DNA of 64,000 nt from BOG-1155 sp963717985 (GCA_963717985.1 CAVQYC010000007.1:1-64000); one strand, 5' to 3'; shown: positions 34,329 to 44,351, counted from the first letter of the stretch. The notes: generated from the sequence alone by a model not told the origin. Numbers and translations are program-made.

Positions 34329-34341
34329 CCTCTTCTCCTTG

Positions 34342-34411
34342 CAATTACCGGGGTTCAGCACCCCCTCCAGCGGCAAGCCACGACCCGCAAGCGGGTACCC
34401 CGGCCTCCCCG
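34342..34411 (+). repeat. Dispersed palindromic repeat (family 1)
   Basis: Full-length copy: GCAATTACCGGGGTTCAGCA, CCCCCTCCAGCGGCAAGCC, then GACCCGCAAGCGGGTACCCC and GGCCTCCCC. It is the closest relative of the copy inside the glutamate synthase gene. It lies between hisI and hisF. Confidence 0.8.
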
Positions 34412-34461
34412 CCCATCTCGCGACGCTCGTCAGGGGGGCTGGCGACACAAAAAGTCCGCTC

Positions 34462-35206
<745 letters not shown>

Positions 35207-35217
<11 letters not shown>

Positions 35218-35916
35218 AGACCATGGCCTCCTGGATCCCTATCTTCTCTTCATAGAATGCCTTGCCCACGATGGCGGCCCAGACATCCAGTTCCTTCAGG
35301 CGTTTTCAGGTCGTCGACGCCGCTCACGCCGCCGCTTGCGATGATCGGAAGGGCGGTCATCGACTTCATGCGGCTGATGCCCTCATAGATCCGGTCCGGT
35401 GAGCATACCGTCCCGGGCGATATTTGTGCAAAGGAGGGCCATGATGCCAAACCTCCGGGCATCCTCGAGCACCTTCTCCATGTCGGCGGCCACGACCTCT
35501 TTCCAGCCCTTTACCATCAGCCTCCCCTCATACATGTCGAGGCCGAGCACGATATTATGGAAGGCCGACAAGCGCTCAAAAAATAGAGGGTCCGTCAGCG
35601 CCCGGGTGCCTACGATAATACCGTTCACCCCGCAGTGCGTGTAAGACGCAATATCCTCATCCCTTCGAATGCCCCCTCCCACTTCAAGGTAGCCCGTAAC
35701 TACTCCCCGGATCACCTTTATCAGCTCCCGGTGGCTGATGCTGCCCGTCCGGGCGCCATCGAGGTCGATCACGTGGAAGTCCCTTGCCCCCTCAGCCAGC
35801 ATGCGCCCGATCATGGCCGCGGGGTCACGGCTGTATACGGTCATCTGCTCGAAATCCCCGCGCACGAGCCTCACGCAGCACCCGCCTATCAGGTCCATGG
35901 CAAACAATATTTTCAT
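35207..35916 (-). CDS. hisA: Phosphoribosylformimino-AICAR isomerase with two +1 frameshifts
   Basis: HisA isomerase spread over three frames. ATG 35916 starts MKILFAMDLIGGCCVRLVRGD; the first frame ends at TGA 35385-35383 after CTNIARDGMLTGPDL. The barrel continues one frame over (YEGISRMKSMTALPIIASGGVSGVDDLK), and a second extra base in an AAAA run (plus-strand 35303-35306) shifts into the final frame, KELDVWAAIVGKAFYEEK…YAD, ending at TAA 35209-35207. Removing both bases gives 235 residues, the normal size. Probably intact in the living cell. Confidence 0.88.
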
Positions 35917-36455
35917 GGTGATTTCCCTGACTGCGCATCCTTCAGATCCTCTGCAAAAAAACTGACCGCCTTGCCGACGCCTTCGCGGCCGAGCTCCTCG
36001 ACGGTGATCCACCTGGCTTTTCGCCTGAGGAAGGTAAAGAAGCCGAAGATGTTTTCCGATAAGGGCCGCTGCGTCTCGTCAAAGACAAACACCTTCACGA
36101 GACCGTTCTCGTCAAAGAGATGGACGTGGAAGCCGACACTCGCGGGTCGCTCCACGGAAAATGCACCCCCCCGCCGTTCCTGAAAGCGGTAGATAAGCAC
36201 GTTGAGGCAGCGCGCCTCCCCAGGCTCCTGGGTGTAGCTGATTCCCGCATCTCCGAGGGCCCCGCCCAGCTCGGTCGCTATCACGTCTTCCGCGTTCTCG
36301 TGTATGCCGCCCGGCACTATCACCTGATGGCAGACGGGGCAGAAGTTGGCGTTCGCGTCATCGAGGCGCTCCACATAAAGCCCGATTGCATGAGCCGAGC
36401 CTGACAGGCCGACAAGCACCAGAAGAACCGCACCGAGGATACGCGCTATTCGCAT
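35913..36455 (-). CDS. Secreted hypothetical protein within the his cluster
   Basis: 180 aa with a clear signal peptide (MRIARILGAVLLVLVGLSGSAHA) and a Cys pair NFCPVCHQVIVPGGIH that could bind metal or haem-like groups near the mature N-terminus. The rest is mixed alpha/beta. I do not recognise the family. It overlaps hisH by 10 bp and hisA by 4 bp, so it is translationally coupled inside a biosynthetic operon, an unexpected place for an exported protein. Confidence 0.75.
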   Translation of the reverse strand: MRIARILGAVLLVLVGLSGSAHAIGLYVERLDDANANFCPVCHQVIVPGGIHENAEDVIATELGGALGDAGISYTQEPGEARCLNVLIYRFQERRGGAFSVERPASVGFHVHLFDENGLVKVFVFDETQRPLSENIFGFFTFLRRKARWITVEELGREGVGKAVSFFAEDLKDAQSGKSP

Positions 36456-37049
36456 AATCTCACAAAATTCCTTAGCAGCCTGAGGCCGGCAGCCTGGCTC
36501 TTTTCCGGATGGAACTGGCAGGCAAAGATATTATCCTTCTGCAGAGAAGAGGTAAACCGCACCCCGTAGTCGGTGACGGTGGCCGATACAGATTCCGCAG
36601 GATCGGGAAAATAGGAGTGGACGAAATAAAAATAGGAGCCGCTGGGGATGGCGTCAAATATCCCCGAAGGCCTCACGATTTCCACGCTGTTCCAGCCCAT
36701 ATGGGGTATCTTCATAGCACCCCTGAAAGCGGACCACACGCCCCTTGATCACTGCCAGACCGGCAATCCCGGGCGCCTCTTCCGACGATTCGAGGAGGAT
36801 CTGCATGCCGAGGCAGATCCCGAGATAGGGTTTTCCTTCGGCTATCTGCCCTTTCAGGAGTTCAAAGAGGCCGAATCTTTCCAGGTTCTCCACACACTTG
36901 CCGAAGGCGCCGACTCCCGGCAGGACCAGGGCGCGCGCGTCCCGGATAACCGATTCATCCCTCGTGATCACGATATCCGCGCCGAGGCGCTTGAAGGCGT
37001 TCGTCACGCTCCTCAGGTTTCCCATGCCGTAATCAATTATCGCAATCAT
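36446..37049 (-). CDS. hisH: Imidazole glycerol phosphate synthase glutaminase subunit, one +1 frameshift
   Basis: Class I amidotransferase feeding ammonia to HisF. Catalytic Cys in KPYLGICLGMQILLESS; His and Glu in ACQFHPEKSQ. The first frame (MIAIIDYGMGNLRSV…) is correct to VVRFQG; the rest (AMKIPHMGWNSVEIVRPSG…) needs removal of one base at about 36719 (mRNA CAGGGGTGCTATG). That yields 200 residues, normal length. ATG 37049 overlaps the hisB TGA. Confidence 0.9.
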
Positions 37050-37633
37050 CACAAGCACCCTTTCGTGGAGAGGGGCCCCTTCACCCTTTCATCCTTCGTC
37101 ACGGCTTCCCGGAGCGCCCTCCCCGAGGCCTTGAATATCGCCTCGATCTTGTGGTGCAGGTTCTCGCCATAGAGCAGGTTCACGTGGAGGGTAATCCGCG
37201 CCTCGTTCACAAAGCCCCGGAAGAACTCTTTTATCACCTCGCCGTCGAAGGCGCCGATCTTCCCGTTGATATCCCCGTTCCATGTGAGGCCCGGCCTGCC
37301 GGAGAGGTCTATGGCCACCATGCACAGGGCCTCATCCATAGGGAGGATGGAATGGCCGAACCGCCTTATCCCGGCAAATCCGGGAAGGGCCTCTCTCAGC
37401 GCCTTCCCTAATGTAATACCCGTATCCTCGATGGTGTGATGATAGTCGATCTCGATGTCGCCTTCCGCCTCCACCGTAAGATCGAAGAAACCATGGCGGC
37501 TAAAAAGCTCCAGCATATGGTTGAAAAAGGGGATACCCGTCGAGATGCGGTAAGCGCCCTCGCCGTCCAGCTTCCAGCCGACCCGTATTCGGGTCTCCTG
37601 TGTGTCCCTCTTTGTGTCGGATTCCCTCTCCAT
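37049..37633 (-). CDS. hisB: Imidazoleglycerol-phosphate dehydratase
   Basis: Manganese-dependent dehydratase of histidine synthesis, monofunctional, 194 aa. Metal-binding His motifs: IDYHHTIEDTGI and ENLHHKIEAIFKA; FFNHMLELFSRHG is also conserved. It now follows an IS630 copy that separates it from hisG, so its transcription may depend on read-through or on a promoter in the IS. Confidence 0.96.
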   Translation of the reverse strand: MERESDTKRDTQETRIRVGWKLDGEGAYRISTGIPFFNHMLELFSRHGFFDLTVEAEGDIEIDYHHTIEDTGITLGKALREALPGFAGIRRFGHSILPMDEALCMVAIDLSGRPGLTWNGDINGKIGAFDGEVIKEFFRGFVNEARITLHVNLLYGENLHHKIEAIFKASGRALREAVTKDERVKGPLSTKGCL

Positions 37634-37641
37634 GAATCCCC

Positions 37642-37688
37642 CTATTATTGGGGCTCAGCGCCCCCTCCGCCGGAGCCTCCCCCGTCAC
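37642..37688 (+). repeat. Dispersed palindromic repeat (family 1), short copy
   Basis: TATTATTGGGGCTCAGCGCC followed by CCCTCCGCCGGAGCCTCCCC. It lies between hisB and the IS630 copy 2; the GGGGCT…GCCCC part is a near-perfect hairpin. Confidence 0.7.
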
Positions 37689-37693
37689 AAAAG

Positions 37694-38794
37694 CTAGTGT
37701 ACTGTCTCAGTAACGGCTTTACAACGGGCCACCTTCTTGACGATATCTTCCGCTTTCTTCGTCCAAACAAAAGGCTTGGGGTTCTCGTTGTAGAGCCGGA
37801 TGTACTCTTCGATGGCGGCTACCAGTTCCGGCACGCTTTTGAATACTCCCCGACGGATTCTTTTCCGTGTGATTTCTCCAAACCAACGTTCTACCAGATT
37901 CAACCAGGATGAGCTTGTGGGTGTGAAGTGAAGGGCAAAGCGAGGATGCTTTTCAAGCCACATTTTCACATTTGGGTGGCCGTGCGTTCCATAATTATCC
38001 AGGATCAAGTGAATTGCCAATTTCTGGGGCACTTCCCGGTTGATCTTGCGGAGAAACTTTAGGAATTCCGTGTTCCTGTGCCGGGGATAACAGGAGCCGA
38101 TAACTTTTCCTTCCAACAGGTTCATCGCAGCAAAAAGACAGGTAGTACCGTTGCGTCGGTAATCGTGCGTCATTGTTCCGCAGCGCCCTTTCTTCATAGG
38201 CAGACCCGGTTGCGTCCTATCGAGCGCCTGCACCTGGGTCTTTTCATCGACGCATAGCACCACCGCCTTGTCGGGCGGATTCAGATAGACGCCTACAACA
38301 TCCGTCAGTTTTTCCACGAATCGCTTGTCTTTGGATAACTTGAAGGTCTCCACGCGGTGCGGCTGCAAGCCATGGGCGTCCCAGATGCGTTGCACGGTCG
38401 CATGGCTGACGCCATGAGCCTTTGCCATAGTTCTCGTCGACCAGTGGGTTGAATCGGCAGGCGTTGTATGGAGGGTAGCTTCCACGATGGCATCAACCTT
38501 TTTCGGATCGAGTTGCCTTGAACTGGGACCATGAGGAGCATCTTCAGCCAATCCTGAAATGCCTTTCGCTCTAAATCGGTTTGTCCACAACAGAACCGTG
38601 GGGCGAGAGGCGTCCAATTCCTTAGCGATGGCGTTATGCGAGAGACCCCTTGCGGCAAGCAGGCAAATACGGGAACGGAGGACTACTCTTTGAGGCGTCT
38701 TTTTCGCACGAATCCAAGCTTCCAATGTTCTTTGCTGTTCTTCCGTCATCATGAGCTTATTGGCTGGTTTCCACATGCACCAAGTATAGCACAA
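37694..38794 (-). CDS. IS630-family transposase (copy 2)
   Basis: DDE transposase, 366 aa, unrelated in detail to copy 1. N-terminal HTH (SHNAIAKELDASRPTVLLWTNRF), then catalytic D in VVLCVDEKTQVQAL, D in HLILDNYGTHGH and E in WLNLVERWFGEITRKRIRRG. The reading frame runs to the last base of the element, and its stop TAG is completed by the target-site CTA. Starts at 38776 (MWKPANKL) or 38794. Confidence 0.92.
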   Translation of the reverse strand: MCYTWCMWKPANKLMMTEEQQRTLEAWIRAKKTPQRVVLRSRICLLAARGLSHNAIAKELDASRPTVLLWTNRFRAKGISGLAEDAPHGPSSRQLDPKKVDAIVEATLHTTPADSTHWSTRTMAKAHGVSHATVQRIWDAHGLQPHRVETFKLSKDKRFVEKLTDVVGVYLNPPDKAVVLCVDEKTQVQALDRTQPGLPMKKGRCGTMTHDYRRNGTTCLFAAMNLLEGKVIGSCYPRHRNTEFLKFLRKINREVPQKLAIHLILDNYGTHGHPNVKMWLEKHPRFALHFTPTSSSWLNLVERWFGEITRKRIRRGVFKSVPELVAAIEEYIRLYNENPKPFVWTKKAEDIVKKVARCKAVTETVH

Positions 38795-38832
38795 GCAAAG
38801 GCTATTGTAAATATATTACTGAGACAGTACAC
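37697..38832 (-). mobile_element. IS630-family insertion sequence (copy 2)
   Basis: 1136 bp with perfect 17-bp terminal inverted repeats (GTGTACTGTCTCAGTAA at 37697-37713, its complement at 38816-38832), flanked by TA duplications (37695-37696, 38833-38834) inside CTAG. It landed in the CTAG that contains the hisG stop codon. Confidence 0.93.
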
Positions 38833-39701
38833 TAGAGTATCACCTTATTCAACGGATATTCAACGATGCCTTGCGCGCCCGCCCTCCGGAGCGACGGGAT
38901 GATATCACGGACCACCTGCTCGTCGATAATCACCTCTATGGCAACCCATTTGCTATCCGAAAGGCCCGAGATCGTCGGCGTGTGCAAAGAGGGGAGGATG
39001 CCTATGACAAAATCGAGCTTCTCTCTCGGCACGTTCATCTTGAGCCCCACCAACTCATCCGCAAGGAGAGCCGCTTTGAGAAGCATCACGATGTTCTCGA
39101 TCTTCGTCTTCTTCCACTTGTCTTTGAACGCGGTCTTGTTTGCAACCACCACGGTTTCCGATTCAAGAATGGTCTCGATGATCCGCAGATTGTTCGCCGT
39201 GAGAGACGCGCCCGTTTCCGTCACCTCTACTATGGCGTCCGCGAGCAGGGGCGGCTTGGCCTCTGTTGCCCCCCAGGAATACTCCACTGTGGCGTCTATC
39301 TTATGCGATTTCAGATAGCGTGTGGTGAAGCCCACGAGCTCAGTCGCAATTTTCTTTCCCTGGAGTCCCGACAGGTCTTTGATCTCTGAGTCGACAGGCA
39401 CTGCCACCACCCATTTGACGCCCCTGAATCCCACCTTACCGTAGCGCAGGCGTGCGACCTCCACCACTTTCGAGTTCTGCTCAAGCACCCAGTCGAGGCC
39501 GGTTATCCCCATGTCGAGTATGTTGTTCTCCACGTACCGCCCCATTTCCTGCGCCCGGATCACGAGCCCCTCCAGTTCGGGGTCGTCAATGGCCGGAACG
39601 TAGGACCGCTCCGCCAGCTTTATGGTGTAACCCGCATTTTTAAAGAGCCTGCGGGTGCTCTCATACAGACTCCCTTTTGGTATCCCTATCCTCAGCAACA
39701 C
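38832..39701 (-). CDS. hisG: ATP phosphoribosyltransferase, long form
   Basis: First enzyme of histidine synthesis and target of feedback inhibition. 289 aa with the C-terminal ACT-like regulatory domain, so the long HisG form that needs no HisZ. Motifs: GIPKGSLYESTRRLF, YVPAIDDPELEGL, ATELVGFTTRYLKSH, LADAIVEVTETGASLTANNLRII. The IS630 copy 2 inserted exactly at its stop codon and restored it, leaving the protein unchanged. It starts next to the hisD stop. Confidence 0.96.
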   Translation of the reverse strand: MLLRIGIPKGSLYESTRRLFKNAGYTIKLAERSYVPAIDDPELEGLVIRAQEMGRYVENNILDMGITGLDWVLEQNSKVVEVARLRYGKVGFRGVKWVVAVPVDSEIKDLSGLQGKKIATELVGFTTRYLKSHKIDATVEYSWGATEAKPPLLADAIVEVTETGASLTANNLRIIETILESETVVVANKTAFKDKWKKTKIENIVMLLKAALLADELVGLKMNVPREKLDFVIGILPSLHTPTISGLSDSKWVAIEVIIDEQVVRDIIPSLRRAGAQGIVEYPLNKVIL

Positions 39702-40979
39702 TTAAGGCAGCTCCTTTCTCGCCCTTATCGCCTCGCCGTGGGCGTAAAGACCTTCTTTGTCCGCGAGACTTGCGGCGTCTTCCCCGTACTTCCTGAAGAA
39801 TGACCCTTCTATCTTAACCAAAACCTGCTTCTTTGTAAACCGTTCTACCGAGAGACCCGAGGAGAACCTCCCCGCGCCCCCGGTCGGCAGCACGTGGTTG
39901 GTGCCTATATAGTAGTCACCCATGGAGACACACGTGTAAGGCCCCACGTAGGTGATGCCGGAATATCGTATTTTTTCCGCAACTGTCTCATCCCCTATGA
40001 CCTCCACGTGCTCGGGGGCGATCGCGTCGATCGCCGCCAGGGCATCTTCCACGTTCGTGTAATCGACCAGGAAACCGTTTGCGCTGAGCGCCCGCTCAAC
40101 GATATCGCGCCTTTTGTTTGAGGAGATAAGGCGCTCCATAGCCTTCAGCACACCGTGCAGCTCCTCCTTTGAAGGAGAAAAGAGGCCTACCGTTGCCATC
40201 TCATCGTGCTCCGCCTGGGAGAAAAGGTCCCAGGCGAGTATGGAGGCCGGGAACCGCTCCGTCGCGAGGATCACTAGCTCGCTTGGGCCGGCAAGCATGT
40301 CGATGCCGACCCGGCCGTATACATCCCTTTTCGCTTCCTCCACATAGGCATTGCCCGGACCCACTATCATATCCACCTTCGGCGCCCCGCCCACGCCGTA
40401 TGCGAAGGCATAGATCGCCTGGGCCCCGCCTATTCTGTAGACGCCCGTAATATCAAGGAGCAGTGCGGCGGCGGCGATAAAGGGGTTGAGGCTTCCACTG
40501 TTGGCAGGCGTGGTTGCGTAAATCTCCTTGACGCCCGCGATGCGCGCCGGTACTGCCCCCATCACAAGGCTCGACGGGTAGGGCGCTTTTCCGCCGGGCA
40601 CGTACACGAGGGCCCTCTCCACGGGCACGGACCGCTCGACGACTTTCAGGCCCTGTCTCCTGTAGGTCCGCTGGCGCCGCTTCTGGCTCCGATGAAAGAG
40701 GGTCACGTTCTCTATCATGCCCTTGAGCGTGCGCTCGTCTTCTTTTCCAAGGGTCGAGGCGGCACGCTCTAGATCGTCCCGGCTCACTTTCAGCGGATAG
40801 TCTTGAGTCCATCCGTCGAATTGCCTGGCATAGGATATGAGCGCCTCTTCGCCCTTCTCCAGCACCTCCGCCCTGATAGCCTGCACCCTATCTCTCACGC
40901 CGGCCTTGCGTTCTTCCCTCGCAGAGGTGATGGCAGCGATGAAAGCGTCGTACTCTTTCTCAAGATGCCAGATTTTCAT
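39702..40979 (-). CDS. hisD: Histidinol dehydrogenase
   Basis: Zinc-dependent NAD+ enzyme catalysing the last two steps of histidine synthesis. 425 aa. Conserved parts: YVPGGKAPYPSSLVMGAVPARIAGV, GGAQAIYAFAYG, VDMIVGPGNAYVEEAKRDVYGRVGIDMLAGPSE, SQAEHDEMATVGLFS and GTNHVLPTGGAGRFSSGLSV. It overlaps murA by 4 bp and abuts hisG, linking the his cluster to the upstream murA-prfA block. Confidence 0.96.
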   Translation of the reverse strand: MKIWHLEKEYDAFIAAITSAREERKAGVRDRVQAIRAEVLEKGEEALISYARQFDGWTQDYPLKVSRDDLERAASTLGKEDERTLKGMIENVTLFHRSQKRRQRTYRRQGLKVVERSVPVERALVYVPGGKAPYPSSLVMGAVPARIAGVKEIYATTPANSGSLNPFIAAAALLLDITGVYRIGGAQAIYAFAYGVGGAPKVDMIVGPGNAYVEEAKRDVYGRVGIDMLAGPSELVILATERFPASILAWDLFSQAEHDEMATVGLFSPSKEELHGVLKAMERLISSNKRRDIVERALSANGFLVDYTNVEDALAAIDAIAPEHVEVIGDETVAEKIRYSGITYVGPYTCVSMGDYYIGTNHVLPTGGAGRFSSGLSVERFTKKQVLVKIEGSFFRKYGEDAASLADKEGLYAHGEAIRARKELP

Positions 40980-42235
40980 TCCTTCCTCCTCTCGATCCGC
41001 GCCCCAAGCACACCCAGCTTCTTCTCGATCGCTTCATACCCCCGGTCGATGTGGTAGATCCGGGAAACCTCCGTAGTGCCGTAGGCGCAAAGACCCGCCA
41101 GGATGAGGGACGCGCTCGCGCGAAGGTCGGTGGCCATTACCTTTGCGCCCTGGAGCGCCTTGACCCCCTTCACTATTGCCGTATTTCCGATGACGCGTAC
41201 TTCCGCTCCCATCCTCCTCAGCTCCGCGGCATGCATCATCCTGTTCTCGAAGATCGTCTCGGTAATCACGCTGACACCCCCCGACATACTCGTGAGCGCC
41301 ATCACCTGCGCCTGCATGTCCGTGGGGAAACCGGGGTACGGCAGCGTCTTCACGTCGAAGGCCGAGGGCCTCTTCCTGCTCATCGATGCCCAAATCGAGC
41401 CGTCTTTCTCCTCTATCTCCATGCCTGCTTCTTTCAGTTTTTCGATCACGGCCTTCAAGTGCTCGGCCCTGGCGCCCTCCAGGACGATGCTGCCCCTCGT
41501 CAGGCCGCAGCCGACGAGGAAGGTGCCCGCCTCGATCCTGTCGGGAATCACCGCATAGTCGCAGGGGGCGAGATCCTTGACGCCCCTTATTCTGATCAGC
41601 TCGGTGCCGATACCGTCGATCCTGGCGCCCATCTGCGTCAGCATGACCGCGAGATCGACCACTTCGGGTTCCCGTGCAGCGTTCTCTATTATCGTCTCCC
41701 CTTCGGCGAGCACCGCGGCCATGAGGATATTTTCCGTCCCCCCCACCGTTGGGGCGTCAAAGGCTACCCTGCCGCCGCGCAGCTTTTTCGCGCTCACGTC
41801 GACGTACCCTTCGTGTATCTTCACCTCACACCCTAACTGGGAAAGCCCCTTCAGATGGAGGTCTATGGGCCGCTCTCCTATTGCGCATCCCCCGGGATAG
41901 GAAACGACCGCTCGTTTGAGCCTCCCCACGAGTGCACCGAGGACGAGGACTGAGGCCCGCATCTCCTTCACCATTTCGTAAGGAGCGGTGTAGTTCCGGG
42001 CGTGCCCCGTGTCTACGACCACGGTATGGTCGTCTTCCCGCGTGCTCGTGGCCCCGATGAAAGAAAGCAGCTTTATCATGGAATCCACGTCCCGGAGCCG
42101 GGGGACATTGGTGATCCGGTAGAGACCCTCCTGAAGCAGGGTGGCCGCAAGCACGGGGAGCACCGCGTTCTTTGCGCCGCCTACCCTGACCGTGCCCCGA
42201 AGCCGCTCACCGCCCTCTATGACAAACTTTTCCAT
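40976..42235 (-). CDS. murA: UDP-N-acetylglucosamine 1-carboxyvinyltransferase
   Basis: First committed step of peptidoglycan synthesis. AKNAVLPVLAATLL at the start and the catalytic Cys117 in SYPGGCAIGERPIDLHLKGL (the fosfomycin target) are intact; VPRLRDVDSM and FPTDMQAQVMAL are also typical. 419 aa, full length. It overlaps prmC by 19 bp. Confidence 0.96.
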   Translation of the reverse strand: MEKFVIEGGERLRGTVRVGGAKNAVLPVLAATLLQEGLYRITNVPRLRDVDSMIKLLSFIGATSTREDDHTVVVDTGHARNYTAPYEMVKEMRASVLVLGALVGRLKRAVVSYPGGCAIGERPIDLHLKGLSQLGCEVKIHEGYVDVSAKKLRGGRVAFDAPTVGGTENILMAAVLAEGETIIENAAREPEVVDLAVMLTQMGARIDGIGTELIRIRGVKDLAPCDYAVIPDRIEAGTFLVGCGLTRGSIVLEGARAEHLKAVIEKLKEAGMEIEEKDGSIWASMSRKRPSAFDVKTLPYPGFPTDMQAQVMALTSMSGGVSVITETIFENRMMHAAELRRMGAEVRVIGNTAIVKGVKALQGAKVMATDLRASASLILAGLCAYGTTEVSRIYHIDRGYEAIEKKLGVLGARIERRKE

Positions 42236-43047
42236 GAGCCCTTTATCACCCTCTGCCGGCCCGCGAGGTCGTACAGCACCGTCACCTCAAGCCCCGCCTT
42301 TCTTAAAAGCGCACCCAGAGGAATTGCCTGGCCCTCGCCCCCGATCTCGCAAAGGAGAGCGCCCTCTTCGGAGAGATAGCCGCCAATCTCCTCCAGATAC
42401 CTCTCGTAGAGTTCCGTTCCCACGTCCCCGCCCACCAGGGCCTGCTTCGGCTCGAACCCCCTCACTTCAGTCATAAGCCCCTCCCACTCATGGAGGGCCA
42501 CATAGGGTAGGTTGGCGCATATAAGATCGAAGGTCCGGCCCTTCTTGATCGCGGAGAACAGGTTGGTGGCCATAAACTCGATATCGGTCTGAAGCCCGAA
42601 AGCGCGGGCATTCTTACGGGCCACCGCGAGGGCGCCCGGCGAGATATCGGCACACAAGACGCTCCCGGCCCCATTTTTCGCGAGCAGTATGCCTATGACC
42701 CCTGAACCGGTCCCCATGTCGAGCACGTGCAGGCGCCCCTTCGCCCGCATGATCTTCAAGGCCTCCTCCACGAGCAGCTCTGTCTCCGGTCTCGGTATCA
42801 GGACGCGCTCGTCCACATAGAACGGCTTTGACAAGAACTCCCGCATGTGAGTGAGGTAGGCCAGGGGCTTTCCCTTCCGCCTCTCCTCGATAGATTGCCC
42901 TATCTTCACCTGTTCCGACTTATCGAGCACCCTCTCGGGCTCCATCAGTATCCGCTCCGGGGGGAGCGAAAGCACATGGGAAACGATGCCGATGAGGTCG
43001 ATCCTGGGCAGGTCCTTTTCGGAAAGAAATATCTGTCTGATGCGCAC
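42217..43047 (-). CDS. prmC: Release factor glutamine methyltransferase
   Basis: SAM-dependent N5-glutamine methyltransferase acting on the GGQ motif of release factors. SAM motif VLDMGTGSGVIGILLAK, PRPETELLVEEAL, and the catalytic motif, which reads NLPY (ICANLPYVALHEW) rather than the usual NPPY. 276 aa. It lies directly after prfA, its substrate's gene, 5 bp away. Confidence 0.93.
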   Translation of the reverse strand: MRIRQIFLSEKDLPRIDLIGIVSHVLSLPPERILMEPERVLDKSEQVKIGQSIEERRKGKPLAYLTHMREFLSKPFYVDERVLIPRPETELLVEEALKIMRAKGRLHVLDMGTGSGVIGILLAKNGAGSVLCADISPGALAVARKNARAFGLQTDIEFMATNLFSAIKKGRTFDLICANLPYVALHEWEGLMTEVRGFEPKQALVGGDVGTELYERYLEEIGGYLSEEGALLCEIGGEGQAIPLGALLRKAGLEVTVLYDLAGRQRVIKGSWKSLS

Positions 43048-43052
43048 GGTGG

Positions 43053-44120
43053 TTACCGTGTCTTCAGAAATTCTGTCTGAAAATGGGCGGCAAGCGGATC
43101 AAGAAGGCTGTCGAGATTGCCTGCCAGCACATCCTCAAGCTTGTAGATCGTGAGGCCGACTCTGTGGTCGGTTACCCTGCCTTGGGGGAAGTTATAGGTG
43201 CGGATCCGTTCGCTCCTGTCGCCCGTCCCCACCTGTTTTCTTCTCTCCTCCGAGACTTCCTGGGCGTTCTCTTCCTCCATTCTTTCCTTGAGACGTGCCC
43301 GCAACACCCTGAGCGCTTTCGCCTTGTTCTTGTGCTGCGATTTCTCGTCCTGACAAGTCACCACGAGACCCGTGGGTAAATGGGTGATCCTGACAGCGGA
43401 ATCGGTCGTGTTCACATGCTGGCCGCCGGGGCCGCTCGACCGGTACAAGTCAATGCGCAGGTCCTCCGGGTTTATGTTCAGCTCCAACTCTTCCGGCTCG
43501 GGCAGCACGGCGACGGTGACGGTGGACGTATGGATCCTCCCTTGAGATTCCGTCTCCGGCACCCTCTGTACCCGGTGCACCCCGCTTTCGTATCTCAGCT
43601 TCTGAAATGCCTCGGGCGCCTCTACGGCCACGGTGATCTCTTTGAAGCCGCCCAGGTCGGACATGCTCATATTGAGAATCTCCGTCTTCCATCGCATCTT
43701 CTCCGCATACTTCATATACATGCTGAAAAGATCGCGCGCAAAGAGCGCCGCTTCTTCGCCTCCGGTGCCTCCCCGTATTTCCAGGAACGTGTTCTTTACC
43801 TGCTGCTCGTCCTTCGAGAGGAGCTTGCCTTTCAGGAGGGATTCGAGCCTCTCGTTCTCCTTCTCGAGGAAGGCCGCCTCTTCCCTGGCGAGGTCCCTCA
43901 TCTCCTCCTCCGTCTCCTGGTGCATCATCTCCTTCGCCTTTTGAAGCTCCGCCCCGACCCTCTTCCATTCCCGGAACATCGTGACAAGCTCGCGCAGCTC
44001 GGCATGCTCGCGCCCGAGCTTTTTGTACTCCTCGATATTGGAGATTGCGGCCGGCCTTGCCATATCGGCCTCTATCTGCTCAAACCGTTTCTCCAGGTCC
44101 TCGAGCTTCCCGGCGATCAT
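43053..44120 (-). CDS. prfA: Peptide chain release factor 1
   Basis: RF1, reading UAA and UAG. 355 aa. GGQ motif in LYRSSGPGGQHVNTTDSAVRI; the codon-recognition region RVPETESQGRIHTSTVTVAV contains the RF1-type tripeptide neighbourhood. The N-terminal coiled coil is rich in Glu/Lys. It overlaps rpmE by 4 bp. Confidence 0.97.
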   Translation of the reverse strand: MIAGKLEDLEKRFEQIEADMARPAAISNIEEYKKLGREHAELRELVTMFREWKRVGAELQKAKEMMHQETEEEMRDLAREEAAFLEKENERLESLLKGKLLSKDEQQVKNTFLEIRGGTGGEEAALFARDLFSMYMKYAEKMRWKTEILNMSMSDLGGFKEITVAVEAPEAFQKLRYESGVHRVQRVPETESQGRIHTSTVTVAVLPEPEELELNINPEDLRIDLYRSSGPGGQHVNTTDSAVRITHLPTGLVVTCQDEKSQHKNKAKALRVLRARLKERMEEENAQEVSEERRKQVGTGDRSERIRTYNFPQGRVTDHRVGLTIYKLEDVLAGNLDSLLDPLAAHFQTEFLKTR

Positions 44121-44335
44121 TCCTTATCCTTTGCCACCCTCTTGCCGTACTTTCTCTCGAACTTTTCCACCCTTCCCGCGGAATCCCGGAGCTTCTCGCG
44201 TCCCGTAAAGATCGGGTGGCACTTCGCGCATATTTCCACCGTGATCTTCTCCTTTGTCGAAAGGGTCTCGAAGGTGTTTCCACAGGCGCAACGCACCTGG
44301 GCCTTCTTCATTTCCGGATGAATCTTGTCTTTCAT
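44117..44335 (-). CDS. rpmE: Ribosomal protein L31, zinc-binding type
   Basis: 72-aa L31 with the zinc ligands VRCACGNTF and EICAKCHPIFTG, so the C+ (zinc-containing) form. A long basic tail GRVEKFERKYGKRVAKDKE follows. It heads the rpmE-prfA-prmC-murA-hisDG run; GGAGGA precedes the start. Confidence 0.95.
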   Translation of the reverse strand: MKDKIHPEMKKAQVRCACGNTFETLSTKEKITVEICAKCHPIFTGREKLRDSAGRVEKFERKYGKRVAKDKE

Positions 44336-44351
44336 TTTTATCCTCCTCTGT

